Source: Agrococcus beijingensis (GTDB lineage Bacteria > Actinomycetota > Actinomycetes > Actinomycetales > Microbacteriaceae). Taken from it: a stretch of 64,000 bases of DNA. The notes beneath the pieces were generated by a model that saw only the letters and a list, made by a program, of their open reading frames with translations, did not search any database and was not told the DNA's origin. A program made the position numbers and the translations under genes. Each line of letters begins with the position of its first letter. The stretch's first letter is position 1. The stretch covers positions 546,447-610,446 of the forward strand of contig NZ_CP132360.1 in NCBI RefSeq assembly GCF_030758955.1. Reading direction: 5' to 3'. Shown piece after piece: positions 8,543 through 17,357 of the stretch.

Positions 8543-8751
8543 TGATCGGGTGTGCGCGCGAGCGCGCCTTGCGTCATGCGCGGGGCGAAGGAGCAGAAGC
8601 ACTCGGGCGGAGGCGCCAAGTCCTCCAGCCCCCACGGCCTATCCACCATCTGCGAAGAGCGCGCGAGAGCGTGCGCGGTGGATCACCGATGGAGCCGGCG
8701 AAGCCGGCGAACCAATCGAACCGCTGTCACCGTGCAGCAGGAAGAAGCAAC

Positions 8752-9126
8752 GTGCCCACCATTCAGCAGCTGGTCCGCAAGGGTCGGTCGCCCAAGGTCT
8801 CGAAGACCAAGGCGCCCGCCCTGAAGGCGAACCCCCAGCAGCGCGGCGTCTGCACCCGCGTCTACACCACCACCCCCAAGAAGCCGAACTCGGCGCTCCG
8901 CAAGGTCGCCCGCGTGAAGCTCTCGAACGGCACCGAGGTCACGGCCTACATCCCCGGTGAGGGCCACAACCTCCAGGAGCACTCGATGGTGCTCGTCCGC
9001 GGCGGTCGTGTGAAGGACCTCCCCGGCGTGCGCTACAAGATCGTGCGCGGCGCGCTCGACACCCAGGCAGTCAAGAACCGCAAGCAGGCTCGCAGCCGCT
9101 ACGGCGCGAAGATGGAGAAGAAGTAA
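8752..9126 (+). CDS. rpsL: Small ribosomal subunit protein uS12
   Basis: 124-aa S12, which lines the 30S decoding centre. The start is GTG 8752 ([12 protein letters not shown]), matching the conserved N-terminus; RBS-like AGGAAGAA lies upstream. The decoding loops [11 protein letters not shown] and [11 protein letters not shown] carry wild-type lysines at the classic streptomycin-resistance sites. It is first of the str operon. The usual actinobacterial upstream neighbours rpoB and rpoC are not here; a T7SS block occupies that position. The stop overlaps the rpsG start by one base (TAATG). Confidence 0.98.
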   Translation: MPTIQQLVRKGRSPKVSKTKAPALKANPQQRGVCTRVYTTTPKKPNSALRKVARVKLSNGTEVTAYIPGEGHNLQEHSMVLVRGGRVKDLPGVRYKIVRGALDTQAVKNRKQARSRYGAKMEKK

Positions 9127-9596
9127 TGCCTCGCAAGGGACCCGCACCCAAGCGCCCGGTCGTTGCTGACCCCGTCTACGGCGCACCGATCGTCTCGCAG
9201 CTCGTCAACAAGATCCTGCTCGACGGCAAGAAGGGCCTGGCCGAGCGCATCGTCTACGGCGCGCTCGCCGGCGTCGGCACCAAGTCGGGCCAGGATGCCG
9301 TCGTCGTGCTCAAGAAGGCGCTCGACAACATCCGCCCCACCCTCGAGGTGAAGTCGCGCCGCGTCGGTGGCTCGACCTACCAGGTGCCGATCGAGGTCAA
9401 GCCGCACCGTGCGAACACCCTCGCGCTGCGCTGGCTCGTCTCGTACGCCAAGGCTCGTCGCGAGAAGACGATGACCGAGCGTCTGCAGAACGAGATCCTC
9501 GACGCCTCCAACGGCCTCGGCGCCGCTGTGAAGCGCCGCGAGGACACGCACAAGATGGCCGAGTCGAACAAGGCCTTCGCGCACTACCGCTGGTGA
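9126..9596 (+). CDS. rpsG: Small ribosomal subunit protein uS7
   Basis: 156-aa S7, the primary binder of the 16S 3' major domain that nucleates assembly of the 30S head. Standard length and sequence ([48 protein letters not shown]). It starts at ATG overlapping the rpsL stop by one base, so it is translationally coupled. A perfect ten-pair hairpin follows (9604-9630) before fusA. Confidence 0.98.
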   Translation: MPRKGPAPKRPVVADPVYGAPIVSQLVNKILLDGKKGLAERIVYGALAGVGTKSGQDAVVVLKKALDNIRPTLEVKSRRVGGSTYQVPIEVKPHRANTLALRWLVSYAKARREKTMTERLQNEILDASNGLGAAVKRREDTHKMAESNKAFAHYRW

Positions 9597-9603
9597 TCGA
9601 GTG

Positions 9604-9630
9604 AGGGTCCCGGCGCTCCGCCGGGACCCT
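9604..9630 (+). terminator. Hairpin between rpsG and fusA
   Basis: Perfect ten-pair stem (9604-9613 with 9621-9630), seven-base loop, no U-tract. As rpsG and fusA are normally co-transcribed it is more likely an attenuator or processing site than a full terminator. Confidence 0.6.
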
Positions 9631-9680
9631 CCTCCCAGCACCCCCAAGATTTCCGCTCCATCCACAATCGGAGGAACCCT

Positions 9681-11795
9681 GTGGCACAGGAAGCACTCAC
9701 CGACCTGAGCAAGGTCCGCAACATCGGCATCATGGCCCACATCGATGCCGGCAAGACCACGACGACCGAGCGCATCCTGTTCTACACGGGCGTCAACCAC
9801 AAGATCGGCGAGACCCACGACGGCGCCTCGACGACCGACTGGATGGAGCAGGAGCAGGAGCGCGGCATCACGATCACGTCGGCCGCCGTGACCTGCTTCT
9901 GGGACAACAACCAGATCAACATCATCGACACCCCCGGCCACGTCGACTTCACGGTCGAGGTCGAGCGCTCGCTCCGCGTGCTCGACGGCGCGGTCGCCGT
10001 CTTCGACGGCAAGGAGGGCGTCGAGCCCCAGTCCGAGACCGTCTGGCGCCAGGCCGACAAGTACGACGTGCCGCGCATCTGCTTCGTCAACAAGATGGAC
10101 AAGATGGGCGCCGACTTCTACTACACGGTCGACACCATCATCAACCGCCTCGGCGCTCGCCCGCTGGTCATCCAGCTGCCGATCGGCTTCGAGTCGGGCT
10201 TCGAGGGCATCGTCGACCTGGTCGAGATGAACGCGAAGACCTGGCGCGGCGACTCCAAGGGTGACGTCAAGATGGGCGCCGAGTACGCCATCGAGGAGAT
10301 CCCCGAGGACCTCAAGGAGAAGGCCGCCGAGTACCGCGCGGCCCTGCTCGAGACCGTCGCCGAGACCGACGACGCCCTCATGGAGAAGTACTTCGAGGGC
10401 GAGGAGCTGACGGTCGCCGAGATCAAGGCCGCCATCCGCAAGATGACGGTGAACTCCGAGATCTACCCCGTGCTCTGCGGCTCGGCGTTCAAGAACCGCG
10501 GCGTGCAGCCGATGCTCGACGCGGTCGTGGACTACCTGCCCACGCCGCTCGACGTGCCGGCCATCCCCGGCCACGACGTGCGCGACGAAGAGGTCATCAT
10601 CGAGCGCCACGCCGACCGCGACGAGCCGTTCGCGGCGCTCGCGTTCAAGGTCGCGGTGCACCCCTTCTTCGGTCGTCTGACCTACGTCCGCGTCTACTCG
10701 GGCCACGTGCCCTCGGGCGCAGCGGTCGCGAACTCGACCAAGGGCAAGAAGGAGCGCATCGGCAAGATCTTCCAGATGCACGCCAACAAGGAGATCCCGG
10801 TCGACTCGATGACCGCGGGCCACATCTACGCGGTGATCGGCCTCAAGGACACGACGACCGGCGACACGCTGAGCGACCCGGCCAACCAGGTCGTCCTCGA
10901 GTCGATGACCTTCCCCGAGCCCGTCATCGAGGTCGCCATCGAGCCGAAGACGAAGGCCGACCAGGAGAAGCTCGGCACGGCCATCCAGAAGCTGGCCGAG
11001 GAGGACCCGACCTTCCGCACCGAGAACAACCCCGAGACCGGTCAGACGGTCATCAAGGGCATGGGCGAGCTGCACCTCGACATCCTCGTCGACCGCATGA
11101 AGCGCGAGTTCAAGGTCGAGGCCAACGTCGGCAAGCCGCAGGTCGCGTACCGCGAGACCATCAAGGGCACCGTCGAGAAGTACGACTACACGCACAAGAA
11201 GCAGACGGGTGGCTCCGGCCAGTTCGCCAAGGTGCAGATCAAGCTCGAGCCGATGGAGGTCACGGCGGAGACGACCTACGAGTTCGTCAACGCGACGAGC
11301 GGCGGCCGCGTGCCCCGCGAGTACATCCCCTCGGTCGATGCGGGCATGCAGGACGCGATGCAGGTCGGCGTGCTCGCCGGCTTCCCGACGGTGGGCGTCA
11401 AGGCGACGCTCCTCGACGGTGCTGCGCACGACGTCGACTCCTCGGAGATGGCGTTCAAGATCGCCGGCAGCATGGCCTACAAGGAGGCTGCCCGCAAGGC
11501 TCAGCCGGTGCTCCTCGAGCCGCTCATGGCGGTCGAGGTGCGCACGCCGGAGGAGTACATGGGCGACGTCATCGGCGACCTGAACTCGCGTCGCGGGCAG
11601 ATCCAGTCGATGGAGGACGCTCAGGGCGTGAAGGTCGTCAAGGCCCTCGTGCCGCTGTCGGAGATGTTCGGCTACGTCGGCGACCTGCGGTCGAAGACCT
11701 CGGGCCGGGCCGTCTACTCGATGGAGTTCTCGAGCTACGCCGAGGTTCCGAAGGTCGTCTCGGACGAGATCGTCCAGAAGAGCAAGGGCGAGTGA
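9681..11795 (+). CDS. fusA: Translation elongation factor G
   Basis: 704-aa ribosomal translocase GTPase. G1 motif AHIDAGKT at residues 19-26, DTPGHVDF (G3) and NKMDK (G4) are intact; later domains III-V are full length, including [16 protein letters not shown]. The start is GTG 9681 after GGAGG at 9670-9674. Third gene of the str operon. A perfect 11-pair hairpin (11798-11823) directly follows the stop. Confidence 0.98.
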   Translation: MAQEALTDLSKVRNIGIMAHIDAGKTTTTERILFYTGVNHKIGETHDGASTTDWMEQEQERGITITSAAVTCFWDNNQINIIDTPGHVDFTVEVERSLRVLDGAVAVFDGKEGVEPQSETVWRQADKYDVPRICFVNKMDKMGADFYYTVDTIINRLGARPLVIQLPIGFESGFEGIVDLVEMNAKTWRGDSKGDVKMGAEYAIEEIPEDLKEKAAEYRAALLETVAETDDALMEKYFEGEELTVAEIKAAIRKMTVNSEIYPVLCGSAFKNRGVQPMLDAVVDYLPTPLDVPAIPGHDVRDEEVIIERHADRDEPFAALAFKVAVHPFFGRLTYVRVYSGHVPSGAAVANSTKGKKERIGKIFQMHANKEIPVDSMTAGHIYAVIGLKDTTTGDTLSDPANQVVLESMTFPEPVIEVAIEPKTKADQEKLGTAIQKLAEEDPTFRTENNPETGQTVIKGMGELHLDILVDRMKREFKVEANVGKPQVAYRETIKGTVEKYDYTHKKQTGGSGQFAKVQIKLEPMEVTAETTYEFVNATSGGRVPREYIPSVDAGMQDAMQVGVLAGFPTVGVKATLLDGAAHDVDSSEMAFKIAGSMAYKEAARKAQPVLLEPLMAVEVRTPEEYMGDVIGDLNSRRGQIQSMEDAQGVKVVKALVPLSEMFGYVGDLRSKTSGRAVYSMEFSSYAEVPKVVSDEIVQKSKGE

Positions 11796-11797
11796 TC

Positions 11798-11823
11798 GTC
11801 GGGGCGGCGAGAGCCGCCCCGAC
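11798..11823 (+). terminator. Hairpin after fusA
   Basis: Perfect 11-pair stem (11798-11808 with 11813-11823) with a GAGA tetraloop starting three bases after the fusA stop. It probably reduces read-through into tuf, which seems to have its own promoter. Confidence 0.7.
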
Positions 11824-11842
11824 CTCCCGCCACGCCTCGGTT

Positions 11843-11870
11843 TTTCCTGAACCCGTGGTCGAAGTACCAT
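11843..11870 (+). promoter_or_regulatory. Possible tuf promoter
   Basis: TACCAT (11865-11870) is a fair -10 in an AT-richer patch; the -35 (TTTCCT, 11843-11848, spacing 16) is weak. The leader to the tuf GTG would be about 65 bases and contains a strong AGGAGG at 11931-11936. Confidence 0.4.
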
Positions 11871-11941
11871 AGATCAACACCACCCGAACGCTCTGCCGCG
11901 ACGCGGCGGTGCACTCATGAGAACAGTCCTAGGAGGACACA

Positions 11942-13135
<1,194 letters not shown>

Positions 13136-13150
13136 TTCTTCTGCAGTGCA

Positions 13151-13180
13151 GGAAGGGCCCCGCTCCGGCGGGGCCCTTCC
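13151..13180 (+). terminator. tuf terminator
   Basis: Perfect 13-pair GC-rich stem (13151-13163 with 13168-13180), TCCG loop, 15 bases after the tuf stop. It marks the left edge of the accessory island. Confidence 0.8.
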
Positions 13181-13208
13181 GCGTTGCCGGGCGGGCTCCG
13201 GCCGTACC

Positions 13209-13245
13209 ATGCGGGCACCGTTCGATGCGGGCACCGTACGATGCG
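13209..13245 (+). repeat. 16-base tandem repeat at a leaderless start
   Basis: Two 16-base units (13209-13224 and 13225-13240, one mismatch) and the first five bases of a third run into the start region of the nucleotidyltransferase-like gene. Each unit carries a -10-like hexamer ending (TACCAT, TTCGAT, TACGAT). The last, TACGAT at 13237-13242, sits six bases before ATG 13249. Confidence 0.6.
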
Positions 13246-13248
13246 ACC

Positions 13249-14016
13249 ATGCAGCGCGGCGACCACGACGACCTGACCGCGGCGCTCGTCGGCTGGGCCG
13301 AGACGGCCGATGGCGTGCTGGGCCTCGTGCTGCTCGGCAGCACCGCAGCCACGTCGCACCTGCCCGACGACTGGAGCGATCACGACTTCTTCGTGATCGC
13401 GGCGCCGGCGGCGGCTGAGCGGCTCCGCGACAGCACGGCCTGGCTGCCGCGGCGGCGCTCCGCACTGGCCCTCCACGAGCGCGACACCGCGCACGGCGCC
13501 TGGGCGGTCTACGACGACGGGCATCTGCTCGAGTACGCCGTCTTCACGCCCGACGAGCTGTCGCTCAGCCGCAGCGACGCCCATCGCGTCGCCGTCGACC
13601 GCCTCGGCGACCTGGCCGAACGCATCCGCCCCACCCTCGCGCCGCCGGAGCGCGAGCCTCGCACGATCGCGACGGGGCTCCACCGGGCACTGCTGGTCGG
13701 CGGGGGTCGAGCCGCGCGCGGCGAGCGGCTGGTCGCGCACCGCCACCTGCTCGACGCCGCCGGGAGCCTGCTCGTGCTCGCGCACCTGCTGGAGCCCGCG
13801 GCGGTGCCGGTCGCCGACGCGCAGGATCCGTGGCGCAGAGCAGAGCAGACGCATCCGGCGCTCGCCGCCGCACTCGAGCGGATCCTCGCGCGCGGCGGCA
13901 TCTCGAGCGCGATCGAGCTGGCAGAGCTCGCCGAGCGCGTCGCCGGCGCGCAGCCCTGGTGGCCGAGCCGGCTTGCGGCCGCGGTGCGCGCACGGCTCGC
14001 GCGCGCTGATCGCTGA
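13249..14016 (+). CDS. Nucleotidyltransferase-fold protein
   Basis: 255-aa protein with the signature of the Pol-beta/MNT-like nucleotidyltransferase superfamily near its N-terminus: LLGSTA followed by WSDHDFFVI, i.e. the GS...DxD metal-binding arrangement (here DHD). The remainder is helical and Ala/Arg/Leu-rich. Such proteins transfer nucleotides to small molecules (aminoglycoside adenylyltransferases) or proteins; the substrate cannot be told. Start choice: ATG 13249, because TACGAT lies exactly six bases upstream as at other leaderless genes here; ATG 13225 is an alternative. It stands alone after the tuf terminator, with no recognisable partner. Confidence 0.75.
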   Translation: MQRGDHDDLTAALVGWAETADGVLGLVLLGSTAATSHLPDDWSDHDFFVIAAPAAAERLRDSTAWLPRRRSALALHERDTAHGAWAVYDDGHLLEYAVFTPDELSLSRSDAHRVAVDRLGDLAERIRPTLAPPEREPRTIATGLHRALLVGGGRAARGERLVAHRHLLDAAGSLLVLAHLLEPAAVPVADAQDPWRRAEQTHPALAAALERILARGGISSAIELAELAERVAGAQPWWPSRLAAAVRARLARADR

Positions 14017-14054
14017 CGGTGGACGCCCCCTGGCCGCTGCGGGAGGATGGGCGC

Positions 14055-14486
14055 ATGGCAGAGCAGAAGACCCAGCCCACCGATGCGAGCGTCACCGGCT
14101 TCCTCGACGCCGCCCAGCCCGCGCGCCGCGTCGAGGAGGGTCACCGCCTGCTCGAGATCCTGCGCGAGGAGACCGGGGCCGAGCCCGTCATGTGGGGACC
14201 GTCGATGGTCGGCTTCGGCAGCTACCACTACGTCTCCCCGTCGAAGACCTCGCGCACCGAGGGCGACTGGCCGAAGCTCGGCTTCTCGCCGCGCAAGGCC
14301 GCGCTCACGCTCTACGGGCTGAAGGACCTGCCCGAGGGCGCCGCGCTGCTGCCGGAGCTCGGCGGCTACACCGAGGGCGCGGGCTGCGTCTACGTGAAGC
14401 GGCTCGAGCAGGTCGACGAGGCGGTGCTGCGGCAGCTCGTGCGCATCGCCTGGAGCCGCCAGGACGACGGGCCGCGCGATGCCTGA
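14055..14486 (+). CDS. DUF1801 family protein
   Basis: 143-aa protein with the DUF1801 (YdhG-like) fold pattern: a helical first part (RRVEEGHRLLEILREETG), then MWGPSMVGFGSYHYVSP and SPRKAALTLYGL, ending in VYVKRLEQVDEAVLRQLV. The biochemical role is unknown across the family. Start ATG 14055 has GAGGAT six bases upstream, fitting the leaderless pattern but with G for the first T. It overlaps the next gene by eight bases. Confidence 0.8.
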   Translation: MAEQKTQPTDASVTGFLDAAQPARRVEEGHRLLEILREETGAEPVMWGPSMVGFGSYHYVSPSKTSRTEGDWPKLGFSPRKAALTLYGLKDLPEGAALLPELGGYTEGAGCVYVKRLEQVDEAVLRQLVRIAWSRQDDGPRDA

Positions 14487-14709
14487 GGGCGTCGGCACGT
14501 TCGGCGCCGTGCTGCTGCTGGTGGGTGCGGCGTTCAGCATCGTCGTCTGGCCGACGTTCCTGCGCAGGGTCGCGAACGATGACCGTGCGAAGGATGCGCA
14601 GGGTCGCCCCACCCGGTTCCTGACGGTGCACGTCACCCTCGTCGCGATCGCCGGGGTGATCGCGATCGCGCAGGCGGTCGCCGGGGTCTGGTGGTTCCTG
14701 GTCGCCTGA
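14479..14709 (+). CDS. Small two-TM membrane protein, SCO4848-like
   Basis: 76 aa with hydrophobic segments at about residues 5-25 and 48-74. The pattern VWPTFLRRVANDD...GRPTRFLTVHVTLVAI recalls the actinobacterial SCO4848 family (a WPTF motif after TM1, then PTxFxxVH before TM2); this is from memory and not checked. It starts inside the end of the DUF1801 gene (eight-base overlap), so is co-translated with it. Function unknown. Confidence 0.65.
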   Translation: MPEGVGTFGAVLLLVGAAFSIVVWPTFLRRVANDDRAKDAQGRPTRFLTVHVTLVAIAGVIAIAQAVAGVWWFLVA

Positions 14710-14827
14710 GGCGGCGCGGCTGAGGTCGAGGCCGGCCCGCCCGCGTCGAGGCCACGCCCAGCCGCCGGTGGTTGGGTGGGCGCCTGTCGGCGCACCCGGC
14801 GCCGGCCCGACCACGAGAGGTGCGAGC

Positions 14828-15391
14828 ATGGCAGACAGCCCCATCCGCGACGGGGGCGACCAGCCCCTCGACGACGAGCCCGACCTGCCCGGAGGCGACC
14901 GGCCGCTCGACTCGGCGTCCGACTCGGTGCCCGAGCGCCGAGGCTCCCAGCTGCCGCCCGACGACGAGCAGCAGCTGCCCGCCGGCGGCGAGCCCCCGCT
15001 GCCCTACGCCAACGCCGCGCGCGACGGTCAGGCCGACTTCGCCGCGGACGCGACCGGCGAGCGCTACACGCAGATCGTCGATGCCGGACTCGAGCGGATC
15101 GACGAGATCCGCGCCCACATCGACGAGCTCGAGGCCGAGCAGCCGGGTGCGCCCGACGGGTCCTCCGGCCAGCGGCTGGAACCCGGGCCCGGCGCGCCCG
15201 ACGTGCCCGGCGGCCCGGTCGGCAGCGGCACGCCCGGCGTCGCCGAGCCCGAGTCGGGTAGCCCCGTGCCCGCGCCGCCCGGCACCGCGACGGCGCCGCA
15301 GGGCGCTGGCGCGCTCGACCCGACCGCGCCCGTCGGCGACCCCGCGGGCGACGCCAGCGCGCTCGACGACATCGATCGGGCGCAGCCCTGA
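14828..15391 (+). CDS. Acidic, low-complexity protein of unknown function
   Basis: 187 aa, rich in Asp, Gly, Pro, Glu and Ala, probably disordered except for a short helix around residues 75-100 (ERYTQIVDAGLERIDEIRAH). No signal peptide or TM segment. RBS-like GAGAGGTG precedes ATG 14828. It resembles the shorter acidic protein at 16145 in composition; the two flank the OsmC gene. Codon-position GC pattern is consistent with coding, but no family is recognised. Confidence 0.6.
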   Translation: MADSPIRDGGDQPLDDEPDLPGGDRPLDSASDSVPERRGSQLPPDDEQQLPAGGEPPLPYANAARDGQADFAADATGERYTQIVDAGLERIDEIRAHIDELEAEQPGAPDGSSGQRLEPGPGAPDVPGGPVGSGTPGVAEPESGSPVPAPPGTATAPQGAGALDPTAPVGDPAGDASALDDIDRAQP

Positions 15392-15402
15392 GCGCCCTCG
15401 GA

Positions 15403-15460
15403 TGACGCGCCGCGTCGCCCCATGACGCGGTGTGACGCGCGGTGACGAACGGTGACGCGG
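15403..15460 (+). repeat. 10-base phased TGACGCG repeat upstream of osmC
   Basis: TGACGCG-like words start at 15403, 15423, 15433, 15443 (TGACGAA) and 15453, i.e. one per helical turn over four consecutive turns. The array ends just before the likely -35 of the OsmC gene, where a cooperative DNA-binding protein could sit. Confidence 0.6.
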
Positions 15461-15465
15461 CGGGC

Positions 15466-15495
15466 TTCCACGCCCGCCGCGTCGCTGCATAGCGT
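15466..15495 (+). promoter_or_regulatory. Likely osmC promoter
   Basis: TTCCAC (15466-15471), 18 bases, TAGCGT (15490-15495). GAGGAG follows at 15511, six bases before the ATG at 15522. Confidence 0.5.
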
Positions 15496-15521
15496 GTGGA
15501 CTCCCGACCCGAGGAGATCCC

Positions 15522-16061
15522 ATGAGCATCACCACCGCATCCGTCATCGACGTCACCGCCGACGAGCGCGACGCGCGCCTCGACGGCGCCGAGCGCGCCT
15601 GGGGCGACCGCCTCGCGGCCGACGTCGCGAACGCCCGCCTCGTCTTCGCCGCCGACGGCACCGCCGCGGGCGCGGTCGCGACGGTCGTGCGCGCCGGCCG
15701 CCACGAGCTGCTCGTCGACGAGCCCGCGGGCCTGGCCGGCGACGACGCTGGCGCGAGCCCCGTCGAGTTCGCGCTGGCCGCGCTGCTCGGCTGCCAGACC
15801 GTCGTCTACCGCCTGTACGCGAAGCGGCTGGGCCTCGCGATCGACCGGCTGGAGCTGCGCGCCGAGGGCGACCTCGACGTACGCGGGCTCTTCGGTGCCG
15901 ACGACGTGCGCCCCGGCTTCGCGGGGATCCGCGTCGTGGTCGACATCGACGGCCCCGAGTCGCGCGAGCGCTACGACGAGCTGCGGCAGATCGTCGACGC
16001 GCACTGCCCGGTGCACGACCTGTTCTCGAACCCGACCCCGATCGAGACGCGCCTGGCCTGA
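15522..16061 (+). CDS. OsmC/Ohr-family peroxiredoxin-like protein
   Basis: 179-aa OsmC-type protein: two-cysteine thiol peroxidases that reduce organic hydroperoxides. Both catalytic cysteines are in their family contexts: the first in ALAALLGCQTVVYRL on the central helix, the second in DAHCPVHDLFSNPTPI. The ASPVEFALAALLGC lead-in is typical. It starts at ATG 15522 with GAGGAG spaced well. It is transcribed alone, with a phased 10-base repeat array and a probable promoter upstream, suggesting stress-responsive control. It is closer to the OsmC/YhfA branch than to classical Ohr by eye. Confidence 0.88.
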   Translation: MSITTASVIDVTADERDARLDGAERAWGDRLAADVANARLVFAADGTAAGAVATVVRAGRHELLVDEPAGLAGDDAGASPVEFALAALLGCQTVVYRLYAKRLGLAIDRLELRAEGDLDVRGLFGADDVRPGFAGIRVVVDIDGPESRERYDELRQIVDAHCPVHDLFSNPTPIETRLA

Positions 16062-16144
16062 AGTGGCCCGTTGCCGCCGCCGGGCGCGCGTGCTGTGCTT
16101 GACGCAGCCGGCGCACCGGCGGCGGCACGAACGGGAGGTGCGAG

Positions 16145-16504
16145 ATGGTGCCCGAGCAGCCCGAGGCGCAGTGGCCGGAGACGGCGCCCGACGAGGATCG
16201 ACCCGGCGACGATCGACCCGGTGACGATCGGCCCGGTGACGATCGAACTGATGACCTGATGTTCGAGGATCTGCGGCGCGACGACGAGGTGCTGACCGAC
16301 CCGAACGACGTCGAGGACGACGGCCTCGACGCGCCCTCCGACGCGAGCGGGCGATCCGACGCCGAGCTCTCCGACCGCGCCCACGCCGTCATCGGCCTCG
16401 AGCACGACATCGCGAGCCCCGAGCTGCAGCCCGACGACGCGTCGGCCGCCGTGCAGGCGCTCACCGAGCGCCGGGGGCCCGATGCCGATGATCGCCCGGT
16501 CTGA
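16145..16504 (+). CDS. Short acidic protein with DRPGD repeats
   Basis: 119-aa, very acidic, probably disordered. Near the N-terminus a 15-base DNA repeat gives DRPGD-DRPGD-DRPGD-DRTDD. A hydrophobic-poor helix (SDRAHAVIGLEHDIASPE) follows. RBS GGGAGG precedes ATG 16145. No family recognised. It ends three bases before the convergent stop of the IclR gene. It shares composition with the protein at 14828. Confidence 0.6.
   Translation: MVPEQPEAQWPETAPDEDRPGDDRPGDDRPGDDRTDDLMFEDLRRDDEVLTDPNDVEDDGLDAPSDASGRSDAELSDRAHAVIGLEHDIASPELQPDDASAAVQALTERRGPDADDRPV
16196..16255 (+). repeat. 15-base tandem repeat, four units, in frame
   Basis: Units start at 16196, 16211, 16226 and 16241 (GATCGACCCGGCGAC and variants, the last degenerate). 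Being a multiple of three, copy-number change keeps the frame of the acidic protein. Confidence 0.85.
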
Positions 16505-16507
16505 GGC

Positions 16508-17269
16508 TCAGGAGCCGCCGAGCCTGCGCGTGAGCTCGGCGGCGGCGCCCGAGCAGAGCGCGCCCATCGCCGCCCACCCGCCCTCGTCGACGTCGAGGAG
16601 CCGGAAGGTGAGGCCCACGGCGGCGGCCGGGTAGCCCGCCGCGTCGCGCGCGGCTGCCGCCACCGAGCCGTAGGCGGCGTCGACCTCGCCGTCCTCGCGC
16701 GCCCACCCGCGCCGTCGCACGGCCGCCAGCATGGCGGTGAGCGCGGCGCGGGTCGCCGGCCGCTCGCCCGTCAGGTCGCGGTCGTGGGGCAGCAGCGCCC
16801 GCACCTGGTCGTCGCCGAGCGCCGCCAGCATCGCCCGTCCGGTCGCGGTGCGCACCGCCGGCAGCCGCACCCCGACCCGCGAGACCGTCAGCGGCGAGCG
16901 GCGCCCCTCGCCGCGGCCGGCGTAGGCCACGTCGCTGCCGGCGAGCACCGCCAGGTGGCTGGTCGCCGGCACGCTGGCGCGCTGCACGAGCCCGTCGAGG
17001 ATCGGCTGCGCGAGCCGCTCGAGCCGGGTGGCCGCGGCGACCCTCGAGCCGAGCTGCTGCACGCGGGCGCTCGGGCCCCAGGCGCCGAGCTCGGGGTAGT
17101 GCACCAGGAAGCCCTCGTCGTGCATCACCTGCAGCAGCTGGTACGCGCTCGACCGGGGCAGGCCGAGCTCGCGCGCGATCGTCGCGGCGCGCACGGGCCC
17201 CGCCTGCTCGGCCAGCAGCGACAGCACCCGCAGCGCACTGCGCGCCGCGGGCATCCGAGGCATCGCCAT
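16508..17269 (-). CDS. IclR-family transcriptional regulator, probable hut regulator
   Basis: 253-aa regulator with an N-terminal winged helix-turn-helix (about residues 5-60: SALRVLSLLAEQ ... ATIARELGLPRSSAYQLLQVM) and an IclR effector-binding domain. The longer open frame upstream is rejected as start: ATG 17269 has GGGAGG just before it and begins at the conserved MAMPRMPAARSALRVL. ATG 17263 is two codons on. It is divergent from hutH with a perfect 16-base palindrome (17288-17303) between them, the obvious operator. Regulation of histidine degradation in response to urocanate or histidine is inferred from this arrangement. Confidence 0.88.
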   Translation of the reverse strand: MAMPRMPAARSALRVLSLLAEQAGPVRAATIARELGLPRSSAYQLLQVMHDEGFLVHYPELGAWGPSARVQQLGSRVAAATRLERLAQPILDGLVQRASVPATSHLAVLAGSDVAYAGRGEGRRSPLTVSRVGVRLPAVRTATGRAMLAALGDDQVRALLPHDRDLTGERPATRAALTAMLAAVRRRGWAREDGEVDAAYGSVAAAARDAAGYPAAAVGLTFRLLDVDEGGWAAMGALCSGAAAELTRRLGGS

Positions 17270-17287
17270 CGCGGCCTCCCGCCTCGA

Positions 17288-17303
17288 GTCTGAGATCTCA
17301 GAC
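17288..17303. promoter_or_regulatory. Perfect palindromic operator between IclR gene and hutH
   Basis: GTCTGAGATCTCAGAC is a perfect 16-base palindrome, 18 bases before the regulator start and about 43 bases upstream of the hutH -10 (TGGAAT, 17346-17351). Size and symmetry fit an IclR dimer site; placement suits autoregulation plus control of hut. Confidence 0.75.
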
Positions 17304-17345
17304 AGCAGTATGGGGCACGCGGATGCGTCGGGTCGCCTCCGCGGG

Positions 17346-17357
17346 TGGAATGGCTGC
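17346..17357 (+). promoter_or_regulatory. Leaderless-type -10 of hutH
   Basis: TGGAAT (17346-17351) lies six bases before ATG 17358; no Shine-Dalgarno is present. It matches the spacing seen at PKS, hutG, GH15, truA and the 13249 gene. Confidence 0.5.

Noticed and set aside
8551..8751. Riboswitch in the rpsL leader
   Set aside because: No recognisable conserved aptamer elements; only short GC-rich inverted repeats.
13249..14016. Naming the nucleotidyltransferase-like gene an aminoglycoside resistance gene
   Set aside because: Only the GS...DxD signature is visible; substrate specificity cannot be inferred.
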